Assembly (NCBI RefSeq): GCF_042453785.1
Contig: NC_091674.1
Coordinates: 6,130,001-6,194,000, forward strand
DNA length: 64,000 nucleotides
Reading direction: 5' to 3'
DNA from: Malus domestica
Lineage: Eukaryota > Streptophyta > Magnoliopsida > Rosales > Rosaceae
Under the pieces are notes generated by a model, which worked only from the letters and a program-made list of their open reading frames with translations, did not search any database and was not told where the DNA came from. Shown here one piece after another: positions 1 to 10,712 of the stretch (its first letter is position 1; each line of letters begins with the position of its first letter). Made by a program: the position numbers and the translations under genes.

Positions 1-542
1 TGTCTGGCCCCTCCGACCGTCGTTTTGACTTGAACCTTGTTGAAGAGGCAGCTCCGCCTTCTCCAGACAACATATGGCGCCCATCCTTCATCTCCCCTAC
101 TGGTCCTCTTACCGTTGGGGATTCCGTGATGAAGAATGATATGACCGCTGCGGTGGTGGCCAGGAACCTTCTCACTCCCAAAGATAACAGACTACTTTCC
201 AAACGGTCTGATGAGTTAGCTATTAAGGATTCTCTGGCTCTCAGTGTTCAGTGCGCAGGTTCTGTGTCTAATATGGCCCAACGCCTATTTGCTCGAACCC
301 GCCAAGTTGAATCATTGGCGGCTGAAGTGATGAATCTCAAACAGGAGATTAGAGGGCTCAAGTATGAGAATAAACAGTTGCACCGGCTCGCACACGACTA
401 TGCTACAAACATGAAGAGGAAGCTTGACCAGATGAAGGAATCTGATGGTCAGGTTTTACTTGATCATCAGAGATTTGTGGGTTTATTCCAAAGGCATTTA
501 TTGCCTTCGTCTTCTGGGGCTGTACAAATGATCAACCTCTAA
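1..542 (+). pseudogene. Coiled-coil repeat protein, copy 1 (5'-cut by window, frameshifted)
   Basis: This is the same protein as the intact copy at 61769-62443. The A of its start codon lies just outside the window, so the visible frame starts in codon 1. After an acidic, Pro-rich N-terminus (SPDNIWRP, TGPLTVGD), a long charged helical stretch with leucine-spaced repeats (RQVESLAAEV, KQEIRGLKYE) predicts a coiled coil. A 16-base deletion relative to copy 2, just after base 527, shifts the frame. The protein then ends at 542 and lacks the Pro/Ala-rich tail that copy 2 keeps. No zinc knuckle, protease or polymerase motif is visible. I do not recognise the family; a gag-like protein of a non-autonomous retroelement is possible but unproven. 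An AATAAA-like sequence lies near 726-732. Confidence 0.6.
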
Positions 543-901
543 TGCCTCATCCTTCTAGGGTTCTGTCCAGTACTGAGGCTCCGAATGATCCCCCTCCGGT
601 GCCTTCTCTTTCTGGGGCTCTACCGACTGCTGAGACTTCTCCTAAGCAACCTTTGTGAAGGCTCCCTCTTGTTTGTTTATTTTGACTTATGTATATGTAC
701 ATATTTGTAGCTTATCGGGGATATCAATAAATAAGCTTTCCTTCAGTTCAACGTATTGTGTTAATTACACCAAAGCCTTCTTCGCTAAGTTCTTTGAATT
801 TTCTTTTGTTGAAGCTTTGTGAGTGGAGCATGTAGGTTGAGGTAGTGTTCCCTTAATTTCCTGAGTGAGGAAAACTTCTCGGTTGGAGACTTGGAAAATC
901 C
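543..901 (+). other. 3' flank of coiled-coil gene up to the RTE junction
   Basis: This stretch is non-coding and closely matches 62444-62701. It contains the frameshifted remnant of the protein tail, an AATAAA-like polyadenylation signal, and the sequence that abuts the RTE LINE at about 902. Copy 2 carries a short extra segment near 62597-62612 that is absent here. Confidence 0.6.
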
Positions 902-3900
902 AAGTCACTGAGTGGGATCGGCTATATGAATCTTAGAACGCCATTGTGCTCGGTCCTGTGTCATGTCCTTCGTTAGATCCAAGTACTCTAAGTCTTTTCT
1001 TAGAGTCTCTTCCAAAGTTTTCCTAGGTCTTCCTCTACCCCTTTGGCCCTGAACCTCTGTCCCATAGTCGCATCTTCTAATCGGAGCGTCAGTAGGCCTT
1101 CTTTGCACATGTCCAAACCACCGTAACCGATTTTCTCTCATCTTTCCTTCAATTTCGGCTACTCCTACTTTACCTCGGATATCCTCATTCCTAATCTTAT
1201 CCTTTCTCACGTGCCCACACATCCAACGAAGCATCCTCATCTCCGCTACACCCATTTTGTGTACGTGTTGATGCTTCACCGCCCAACATTCTGTGCCATA
1301 CAGCATTGCCGGCCTTATTACCGTCCTATAAAATTTTCCCTTGAGCTTCAGTGGCATACGGCGGTCACACAACACGCTGGATGCACTCTTCCACTTCATC
1401 CATCCAGCTTGTATTCTATGGTTGAGATCTCCATCTAATTCTCCGTTCTTTTGCAAGATAGATCCTAGGTAACGAAAACGGTCGCTCTTTGGTATTTCTT
1501 GATCTCCGATCCTCACCCCTAACTCGTTTTGGCCTCCATTTGCACTGAACTTGCACTCCATATATTCTGTCTTTGATCGGCTTAGGCGAAGATCTTTAGA
1601 TTCCAACACTTCTCTCCAAAGGTTAAGCTTTGCATTTACCCCTTCCTGAGTTTCATCTATCAACACTATATCGTCTGCGAAAAGCATACACCAAGGAATA
1701 TCATCTTGAATATGTCCTGTTAACTCATCCATTACCAACGTAAAAAGGTAAGGACTTAAGGATGAGCCTTGATGTAATCCTACAGTTATGGGAAAGCTTT
1801 CAGTTTGTCCTTCATGAGTTCTTACGGCAGTCTTTGCTCCTTCATACATATCCTTTATAGCTTGGATATATGCTACTCGTACTCCTTTCTTCTCTAAAAT
1901 CCTCCAAAGAATGTCTCTTGGGACCCTATCATACGCTTTCTCCAAATCTATAAAGACCATGTGTAAATCCTTTTTCCCATCTCTATATCTTTCCATCAAT
2001 CTTCGTAAGAGATAGATTGCCTCCATGGTTGAGCGCCCTGGCATGAACCCGAATTGGTTGTCCGAAATCCGTGTCTCTTGCCTCAATCTATGCTCAATGA
2101 CTCTCTCCCAGAGCTTCATTGTATGACTCATTAGCTTAATACCCCTATAGTTCATGCAATTTTGTACGTCGCCCTTATTCTTGTAGATAGGCACCAAAGT
2201 GCTCGTTCGCCACTCATTTGGCATCTTCTTCGTTTTCAAAATCCTATTGAAAAGGTCAGTGAGCCATGTTATACCTGTCTCTCCCAAAACTTTCCACACT
2301 TCGATTGGTATATCGTCTGGGCCTATTGCTTTTCTATGCTTCATCTTCTTCAAAGCTACAACCACTTATTCCTTCCGGATTCGACGATAAAAAGAGTAGT
2401 TTCTACACTCTTCTGAGTTACTCAACTCCCCTAAAGAAGCACTCCTTTCATGTCATTCATTGAAAAGATTATGAAAATAACCTTTCTATCTGTCTTTAAC
2501 CGCGTTCTCTGTAGCAAGAACCTTTCCATCATCATCCTTGATGCACCTCACTTGGTTTAGGTCCCTTGTCTTCTTTTCCCTTGCTCTAGCTAGTTTATAG
2601 ATATCCAACTCTCCTTCTTTGGTATCTAGTCGTTTATACATATCGTCGTAAGCCTCTAACTTAGCTTCTCTCACAGCTTTCTTCGCCTCTTGCTTCGCTT
2701 TTCTATACCTTTCACCCTTTTCATCAGTCCTATCCTTGTATAAGGCTTTACAACATTCCTTCTTAGCCTTCACCTTTGTTTGTACCTCCTCATTCCACCA
2801 CCAAGATTCCTTTTGGTGTGGGGCAAAGCCCTTGGACTCCCCTAATACCTCTTTTGCTACTTTTCGAATACAACTAGCCATGGAATCCCACATTTGGCTA
2901 GCTTCCCCCTCTCTATCCCACACACACTGGGTGATTACTTTCTCTTTGAAAATGGCTTGTTTTTCTTCTTTTAGATTCCACCATCTAGTCATTGGGCACT
3001 TCCAAGTCTTGTTCTTTTGTCTCACTCTTTTGATATGTACATCCATCACCAACAAGCGATGTTGATTAGTCACGCTCTCTCCTGGTATAACTTTGCAATC
3101 CTTACAAGTTATACGATCCCCTTTCCTCATTAGAAGAAAATCTATTTGTGTTTTTGACGACCCACTCTTGTAGGTGATCACATGTTCTTCTCTCTTCTTA
3201 AAGAAGGTGTTGGCTAAGAAGAGATCATATGCCATTGCAAAATCCAAGATAGCTTCCCCATCCTCATTTCTCTCCCCAAAACCATGGCCACCATGAAAAC
3301 CTCCATAGTTGCCTGTCTCCCTGCCCACGTGTCCATTTAAATTTCCTCCTATAAATAACTTCTCCGTCTGAGCAATTCCTTGCACCAAGTCTCCAAGATC
3401 TTCCCAAAATTTCTCCTTCGAACTCGTATCCAACCCTACCTGAGGTGCGTACGCACTAATCACATTGATAAGTTCTTGTCCTATTACAATCTTGATTGCC
3501 ATGATTCTATCTCCTGCCCTTTTGACATCTACAACATCTTGTGTTAAGGTCTTGTCCACGATGATGCCAACACCGTTTCTCGTTCTATTTGTGCCCGAAT
3601 ACCAAAGTTTAAACCCTGAGTTTTCTAGATCATTTGCCTTACTACCAACCCACTTAGTTTCTTGTAGGCACATAATATTTATCATTCTCCTCACCATAAC
3701 TTCCACTACTTCCATAGATTTTCCCGTTAAGGTTCCTATATTCCACGTTCCTAAACGCATTTTGCTCTCTTGAACTCTACCCTTATGTCCTAGCTTCTTC
3801 ACCCTCCCCCGTCTAATAGGATCAAAGTACTTCTTTTGTGTGTCCCGTGTAAAGTTGATAGGAGCATATGCTCCCAAACAACTTTGAGTGGAGTCGTTCG

Positions 3901-4180
3901 AAAAGAAGTTTCTATGGCCCCCTTGCTCATTTAACACTGCATCCGGGTGCCGATGAAGATACAGCGATCCTTGCTCACTTATCATTATGCTCGGGCCACA
4001 TAGCGCGCCACTTACGGGTGACGCCCTAGCTTTAGCGCGATTTTGTTCTGGATTCATTTTCATAAGGATTCGACGTGATCATGGAATGCCGGCTGTCGAC
4101 TACCTAACGCCCTCCCCCTCCTCCTTTATCCGGGCTTGGGACCGGCAATGTAAGATAAACTTACATAGGCGGAGTTGCCT
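902..4180 (-). mobile_element. RTE-clade LINE, copy A, with intact 5' end but without its TTG tail
   Basis: The element runs right to left. Its 5' end is near 4180 (leader with GCCGGTCCCAAGCC, then the ORF from 4063), and its 3' end is near 902 at GTCACTGAGTGGGATCGGC. The other RTE copies in the window continue past that point into a TTG-repeat tail, which is missing here. To its right is L1-type coding sequence, so the RTE, or a larger unit containing it, landed in that L1. The left side joins the flank of the coiled-coil gene. Confidence 0.8.
905..4063 (-). pseudogene. RTE LINE endonuclease-reverse transcriptase polyprotein, broken by three stops
   Basis: One reading frame of about 1,050 codons runs from the ATG at 4063-4061 to the stop at 905. 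The N-terminal half is an AP-type endonuclease (GTWNIGTLTGK, LQETKW, TQIDFLL, TNQHRLLVMD). The C-terminal half is a reverse transcriptase ([35 protein letters not shown], catalytic FADD) followed by the RTE-type tail ([23 protein letters not shown]). Three in-frame nonsense codons separate the halves: TAG at 2486-2488, TGA at 2453-2455 and TAA at 2366-2368. There is no frameshift between them. The endonuclease motif normally read GGDLNG is GGNLNG here, replacing a catalytic Asp. The copy therefore cannot make active protein. Family assignment is firm. Confidence 0.85.
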
Positions 4181-4417
4181 CCATGAAGGAAGAATTGGGA
4201 AAATGTTTATCCCTAAGCACCATACCAAGCATAGACTCTAGATTATTTAACACCCTACAACTAATTTTGACCAATATTGCCAAATTAAATCCAATGAGAT
4301 CTCGGAAACCCAATCAACCAAGCTTCTTGCCCATGTCATCTTATCCCACAGTACCCAGTGACACCTTTTATTCTTAGACTGTCATTTCCACCAAATATGA
4401 GGAATAACTTGTTCCAT

Positions 4418-5290
4418 TTATTTACAAGTACCCAATGGCAATTTAAAGCACGACATAGCATGATTCGGCATTGCTATTGCAACTGATTTAATCAAGATTT
4501 CCTTCCCAGCCGGAGAAAGAAATTGCTCCGCCCAACCATCAATACGACTTTCAATACCTTGATGCACCGCTTCAAACACTGCCTTCTTCGAGTGCCCAAA
4601 ATCTGCCTGTATTCCCAAGTATTTGCTGAATCCATCACGAGCTTGAATGTTCATTTTCATAACAATACGCTTTTTTTGCTTCTTCGAACAACCTTTCCCA
4701 AAGAAAATAACGCGTTTCTCCAAATTAATAATTTGACCAGAAAACATACCATAATCCTCCAAAATTTGAATCATACTTCCAGCCTCCGTCTCATCCACTT
4801 TACAGAACACCACCCAAATCATCTGTAAAAAAAAAAAGATGAGTGATTGGCACAACATTCGGCGCCACCCGCACCCCACTAATTAGACCATTCATCTCAT
4901 GTTGTCGAATATATGCCGAAAGAGCTTCCGCACATAGGAGGAATAAAATGGGGACATTAGATTCCCTTGCCTCAATCCCCCTTCCGGTCGAAAATATCCT
5001 GATGGTACACCATTCACCATAACACTATATGATACCGTAGAAATGTATTCTCGAATCCAATCTTAAAATTTGGAATGAAACCCCAAATTGATCATAACCT
5101 GGATCAAGAAGCCCCATTCCACCTTATCATACGGTTTCGCCGTATCCAACTTGATCACCATTCTACAATCCTCCCCGTCCACCCCTTGATTTAAAGAATG
5201 CCAGATTTCATGTACTACCAAGATATTATCATGAATATGCCGTCCCGGTACAAAAGGCGACTGATTTATACTAACAGCCCGATCCATCAC
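4418..5290 (-). pseudogene. L1 reverse transcriptase fragment with frameshift at the catalytic motif
   Basis: Two frames carry RT homology: 5290-5063 (GRHIHDNILVVHE, then AKPYDKVEWGFLI in the palm) and 4879-4418 (WVVFCKVDE, SGQIINLEK, KYLGI). The expected F/YADD catalytic box should sit just before WVVFCK. Instead there is a run of twelve A on the plus strand near 4828-4839, read as poly-T in the coding sense, which puts the box out of frame and leaves FFFLQMIW. The first Asp-containing motif also has a substitution (LDTAKPYDKV where plant L1 elements usually have DMxKAYDRV). The enzyme is dead. Confidence 0.7.
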
Positions 5291-5981
5291 TTTTTTTTAA
5301 TCTCCTTATGAAAACCTTGGCAATGATTTTGTATACAACATTACATAAGGAAATTTGCCTCAATTCCGTCATCCGCCATGGAGCTTTCACATTTGGAATT
5401 AACACTCAATGTGTATGATTAGTCTTTTATAATAACCACCTTCCAATGATCCTGAAAAAACCCTGCCGAGAAACATCTGACTGAAATAATGTCATAAAAT
5501 AGTTAGCATCAATGTCCTGCATGCATACCGGATCCTTCTGCCATACTCTGTTATTATCTTCTAGCCCCTGTATCCGATTACTCATTCTTCGTTGTACCGT
5601 TTGGGCATGAAAAAATTTAGTATTTTTATCCCCATCTCGGAGCCAAGTATTCCTTAATCTCACCTTCCAATATTGTTCTTCCTCCTTAAAAGCCATTGCC
5701 AGCTCCTTTTCCTTTGCCTTAATCTCTCATTACCGAACACACAAGTCCACCATCCCCTTTCAGATCTTTTCCCTCAATTCTTTTATACACCTTTTGGAAT
5801 TTGGGTTCGTCAACGTCTTCCACAAACCAATTCAGTATCGAGTCCCTTCAATTTCTCACAGACTTTAAATGCTAAAAACCCATCCACTGGTTCCCGCCAT
5901 GCTTCCGTAATGATATTATGGCACTCCGGTTTCTTCCCCCACCTAGAATGATAGGTAAAACGATGTGGCCCTTTTTAACTG

Positions 5982-6717
5982 GTTCTTGTAAGAGCAACCA
6001 TATAAGCTCTATAATAAACTAGCCAAGAACATAAGATTTAACCAACTAAATCACAATCATAACTCCAAATATATTCTGTATATGCAAATACTGAAGTAAT
6101 ATCTGCAACACATACCTGCAAACTATTTGCCGAAGTCTTTCCCGTGTGTTCTATCACAATAGTCCTTCATAGTTTGTTGTATGATCTCCCTATCCCACAC
6201 ATGGTGAAGATTGGATTTGTGTCTATACCAACGCAAGGCTATTGAGTTTCCTACCTCATCTGATAGAACCCGACATGCTTGGCTGATGAATATCTCCCAC
6301 AGCAACACACATGTTCTTCACGGCATTGATCACAGGAAAGAAAGTGCTAGACACCATATCATAACTATGTTCAACAAATTAGGATTAAGAGCCATTAGAG
6401 AAATCTACACACAACCTTCTCATCTCTGCAAAACTCAATGCTCTCCAAGTTATAGGTAATTGGAACAATAAGAGCGTATTTTGTGAGAGCAGGGGCTTGT
6501 GGTTTTATACTACAAGACCTGGATTGCCCTATAACAATCCCACAAGAAATACAAGACTGCATTCCTTATATCAATACGAGTCCTATAAACGAGCAAACAC
6601 AAGAGTCCTCAATATACCAATATGATTGGATTAACTCTTGTCAACAAGATTTAGACTTCTTTATAATATCAATTATCCCAAGACTTGCAAGAATCATACT
6701 CATACTCTTACAGTTCT
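5982..6717 (-). mobile_element. 726-bp TG...CA insertion with 5-bp target duplication, inside the L1
   Basis: The insert (5987-6712) starts TGTAAGAG and ends CTCTTACA, an 8-bp terminal inverted repeat. It is flanked by GTTCT on both sides (5982-5986, 6713-6717). Removing the insert plus one GTTCT rejoins the L1 frame across the site (SSDRT followed by KGPHRF, with one stop codon between). TG...CA ends with a 5-bp duplication are the hallmark of LTR retrotransposon integration, so this is a solo LTR or a very small LTR-type element. Read on the minus strand it has a TATAAAACC sequence at about 6510, which suggests minus orientation. Its interior carries an S1/P1-nuclease fragment, which is unexpected for an LTR. 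Confidence 0.75.
6123..6330 (-). pseudogene. S1/P1-type nuclease (ENDO/BFN1-like) gene fragment
   Basis: The minus strand encodes GDIHQP followed, after a frame break, by SDEVGNSIALRWYRHKSNL and HHVWDREII. These are signature stretches of plant S1/P1 (type I) nucleases such as BFN1/ENDO2, secreted zinc enzymes that degrade single-stranded nucleic acids during senescence and cell death. The D and H of GDIHQP and the H and D of HHVWD are zinc ligands in the family. Only this one exon-sized piece is present. There is no signal peptide, no N-terminal Trp-Gly and no downstream exons, and the frame is shifted inside the motif block. It lies wholly inside the 726-bp insertion, so it was probably captured by that element. 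Confidence 0.7.
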
Positions 6718-8806
6718 ATCTGAGGAAATAATTAGCATAGAGTGGTCTGAACCTTCAAACACCACATGACTAATCTTCGCATGAGAAAATATGTCCATCC
6801 ATCCCGAAGTCGCCACACCTCTATCAAGCCGTTGTTGAATCAACCCATCATTATGTTTGTTTCTCCATGTAAAAGGGTAGCCCTCAAAACCCAAGTCAAG
6901 AGGCTAATTTCTTGCCAGGAAGTCTCAAAAATCCCTCTTGCTCGCCATAAAACGATAATTACCTCATTCATTCTCTTCGTCATCCATAATATCATTAAAA
7001 TCACCAACAATGCATGTCCCTTGTGAACTAGCAATTCCCTTACTAAGCTCATTCCATTGCCCTTTCCTCCGCATATCATCCTTACTTGCGTATACAGCTA
7101 GCATATTCCAATCTAAATGTATCGTATCACCACAACACCCAGTTCAATAAAGAAACTAGTCCAAACAATATTAGAAATAGCCACCTCATCTTTCCAAAAG
7201 ACACACAGCCCCCCACCAATACCCTTTGGTTCCACTGGTTGCATAAAATCAATCATTAACACCTTAATTAAATACTTATACCGATTGCTTTTATTTTTTG
7301 TCTCAAGCAAGATCACTATGCTGGGGTTGTGAAGCCGCACCTGCTCTACCAATGCATCAATTGTCAAGGAACCTCCAATTTCTTGACAGTTCCAACATAA
7401 GGGTTTCATGACGACCGTGGAAACCCTTCACTGCTGGTTTTCTCCACCTTATAAAAAATAAGAGCCCTCTTATGCCAGACATTACTATCATATCCACCTA
7501 AAACCTCAACTTCCTCCACTACTTTCGCAATCTACCACTTCCATTGCCTGCTCTTCCTACTAATGGCAGCAATAATATGACCTAATTCAAAGGGGTTCGA
7601 ATCTTGAGTTCCACTCTGAACAGCCCCCACCGTGTTCTCACCAGTCACTTTTCCATCTTGATGCACCCCGACGTTCATACTTCTCCACTGTTCCTCCATC
7701 AGTTGCCCTTCTTCCTCCATACCAACCGGAGCATTCAAGTCCACTTGTAAACCCTTCTGACTCCCTTCCTCATTCCCAACCCATTTCACCTCAGGTTCAA
7801 CAAAATCAGTCAACTCAACATTCTCAACTCCCGGTGCAACGACACCTCCATGTCCAATAAAAACCGCATCAACAGCTCTTTCTCGTGCCCTCCTCTTCCG
7901 TAGTTCAACATTGAGCCATGGATGCTATCATACCTCCACTATCCTCCCCAATCTTCCTATCAAATTTGCTTTGTTTTAAAGGTGATGATGCCATATCCTC
8001 CCCCTGAGTTATTCTCCGCTCTTCTACTTTCTTGCCCACCATGACCACCCCCATCCCGCATTCCTATATCCCCCTACATCCTTTCACTGTTCCCTTCGCC
8101 ATCTATCCGTGACTCCATTGATCTCCCACTTTCCTCTCCCATACTTAAACTTTTGGATCTTTTTACGGTGATCTAATCACATTGCCCCGCAAACCCTTTT
8201 GAGCCTCTAATCTTTCATACGGAAGTGAACCCTCTTGTCTCTGTGGTTCGTCTCCCACCCTCATTCCATTCATGTCACGCATTCCATGTACCTTGCACAC
8301 CCTACTCACGCGTCTAAGCTTCCCACAATATAAACAATAATTAGGTACACCTTCGTATTTAAATTGAACCCATACTCGTCATTCATTTGGGAACGTAGCC
8401 ATCATCCCTCACATCAATGGTTCCCATAGATTTAAATGAATACGTACCTCAAAAATCTGCCACTACATTCCTTATCTGTAAGTTAAAGCTTATCCCCCAA
8501 GTTCTACCCTAACTCCTCTATGATTCCTGCCGTATTCGGTTCTTTCATAAGGCCCAGCCACCCCTCGCATGCCACCATAGTACTACCTTCATGCTCGCGT
8601 AGGGTTTCGTGCGCTGATGGCCAGAAACCGACTCTCCGACTCTCCGACTTTCTCGGACTAACCCTCCTTTCGAGGACAGAATTTTTATATAATTCTAAAT
8701 TATATGGTTGTCAATTGTCACTTTTTTTATTTACGTTTAAATTTTCATTTTTCATTTCATCCGGTTAATTTTCTTAGAATCCTAGCACGACCCAAATTTT
8801 TACAAC

Positions 8807-9084
8807 TTGTGGGATTAAATGGGTTCCAGTGGTTTGGACATGTGCAAAGAAGGCCTACTGACGCTCCGGTTCGAAAATGTGACTACGGGACAGAGGTTCA
8901 GGGCCGAAGGGGTAGAGGAAGACCTAGGAAAACTTTGGAAGAGACCCTAAGAAAAGACTTGAGTACTTGGATCTAACGGAGGACATGACACAAAACCGAG
9001 TGCAATGACGTTCTAGGATTCATATAGCCGACCCCACTTAGTGGGAAAATGCTTTGTTGTTGTTGTTGTGGGATTAAATGGGTT
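8807..9084 (+). mobile_element. 5'-truncated RTE LINE with 19-bp target-site duplication
   Basis: The insert at 8826-9065 carries the last part of the RTE frame ([32 protein letters not shown]), the 3' end CCCCACTTAGTGGGAAAATG and a TTG-repeat tail. The sequence ttgtgggattaaatgggtt occurs on both sides (8807-8825 and 9066-9084). This is a clean, 5'-truncated target-primed insertion in what appears to be an intron upstream of the HAT14-like exons. The frame has lost one base near 8962 relative to the other copies. Confidence 0.9.
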
Positions 9085-9121
9085 GTGATTATATTCTCAT
9101 ATTGCGTTGATTTTGTTACAG

Positions 9122-10327
9122 TAGCTGTGTCTGAACCGGACGGTTTATCAGATGGACCGGGAATAGGGTTCGATGTGAACCGGATGCCTGGAGTGGTGGC
9201 CTCGGCTGAGGAGGCAGAAGATACGGCGGCGCCGCTATCATCTCCGAACAGCACGGTTTCATCGTTTCAGATGGATTTTGGAATGAGAAGTGGAGGAAGA
9301 TCGAGTAAAAGAGATTTGGAGGTCGATGCCGACAGAGCGAGTGATGACGAGGAGAACGGGTCGACTCGGAAGAAACTCAGGCTCTCTAAAGATCAATCGG
9401 CTTTTCTTGAGGAGAGCTTCAAAGAGCACAGCACTCTCAACTCAATCCTGTAAGTCAAGGAAAAAAAAAAAAAAAGAATATTTAAGTTTTTTGTTCAGAA
9501 CTTCAGAGAGTATACAATTCTCCTACTTTTGACTAATTTGTTCGTTGGTCCATTTTTTAATATTTGCAGAAGCGAAAACTTGCTCTTGCTAAACAGTTGA
9601 ATCTTCGTCCTCGCCAAGTGGAAGTGTGGTTTCAGAATCGAAGAGCAAGGTATACTACTGTTTTATTTCTGTTTCTCTTTTATATAATTTTTTTTTCATT
9701 TCATACAATCACTTGTGATCACACCTTGAAATTAGAGTAAACCGAAATTTATATACTATCTCATAAATCACTATTTGGCACATCTCTCGTTCTGCAAATC
9801 CTTCTCTCTTTTTTTTTATTTATTTTTTTTTTTTTACTTCTAAATGAAATAAATCAAATAAAAATACAGACACTGAAAATTTTGGTTTTTACTTTGAAAA
9901 AAAAAAAACGAACAATTGACATTTTATTCCTATGTTTTAAATTAGTTGGCCTTCTTTAAATTACTAATTTTTGTTTGGAAAAATGATGAAACAATTATAC
10001 AGGACCAAGCTGAAGCAGACAGAAGTAGATTGCGAGTACTTAAAGAGACGCTGTGAAACACTGACAGAAGAGAATAGGAGGTTACAAAAAGAACTGCAAG
10101 AATTAAGAGCTTTGAAGACCTCTCAGCCTTTCTACATGCAGCTGCCTGCCACCACACTCACCATGTGCCCCTCATGTGAGCGCGTGGTCACAACTGCCTC
10201 AGCCAACACCTCCACCACCACCACCACCAACAACAACCACATAAAGTCTGCTCAGAACAAGCAGCCAAGGTTAAATCCATTTGCTGCTCAGGTCCACATG
10301 CAGCAGTGTCAAGGTGCAGCTGCATGA
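9122..10327 (+). pseudogene. HAT14: HAT14-like HD-Zip class II transcription factor, 5'-incomplete and frameshifted
   Basis: Three exons are recognisable. Exon A runs from about 9122 to 9449 (SSPNSTVSSFQMDFG, acidic linker, then the homeodomain start RKKLRLSKDQSAFLEESF). Exon B is 9570-9649 (homeodomain helix 3, [13 protein letters not shown]). Exon C is 10003-10327 (leucine zipper, then [15 protein letters not shown], the CPSCE motif of class II). The sequence matches Arabidopsis HAT14 better than HAT9/HAT22. In a working gene exon A ends with the codons for Asn-Pro. Here TCAAC/TCAAT is tandemly duplicated at about 9439-9447, adding 5 bases just before the only GT donor (9450). Splicing to exon B then reads out of frame and stops after about ten codons. 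The family's KQK is also KRK. The first exon is not seen; it may lie left of the window beyond the LINEs. HAT14 proteins are nuclear repressor-type factors linked to shade and auxin responses. Confidence 0.75.
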
Positions 10328-10712
10328 GATGTCAACATAGAATCTGATATCCTGCGCTCTCCATTCCATTTGTATATATTTTGGCTTGGAGTTGGGTTTT
10401 ATTTTGTCTTTTGTTCTCTTAATTATTTTTATTTATTTTTAGGTTTGGTTTTCCCAATCTTTGTCTCTGTGGTTTCTCCTTACAAGTCCTAGAAACCATA
10501 GACGGAAAGGTTGATATGATATATTTTTATTATTGATGAGGAAATTAGACACAATTTTGCTAGAAATGCCCTTTAAAATGGTTTTGTTGTTGGGTTTTTT
10601 GTGTTTTGAGAGGGAATTCAAACATAGTTACTTATATTTTGATGATCATTTTCCCACATATGCTACATTTATGACTGTAATGTTTGCCCATTGATCTTTT
10701 GCTAGAGATTTT
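10328..10712. other. 3' flank of HAT14-like gene
   Basis: This is AT-rich sequence directly after the stop codon and probably includes the old 3' UTR. I see no further coding signal. Confidence 0.4.

Larger units (their letters stand above)
4183..8690 (-). mobile_element. Decayed L1-type LINE remnant (minus strand)
   Basis: Degenerate pieces of a plant L1 lie in order on the minus strand. Near 8680-7530 is an ORF1 with a zinc-knuckle segment at about 8350-8270 (NYCLYCGKL). At 7409-7113 is the endonuclease start (CWNCQEIGG, LLETKN, GGLCVFWKD). At 6894-6718 is the endonuclease C-terminus (YPFTWRN, RLDRGVA, GSDHSMLI). At 5950-5430 is the linker (NTWLRDGDKNTKFFH). At 5290-5063 are early RT motifs (INQSPFVPGRHIHDN, LDTAKPYDKVEW), and at 4879-4200 late RT (YLGIQADFGHSKK, LSPAGKEILIKSV). 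Many stops and frame changes show it is old. It is interrupted by an insertion at 5987-6712, and its 3' end is displaced by the RTE LINE on the left. Confidence 0.8.
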
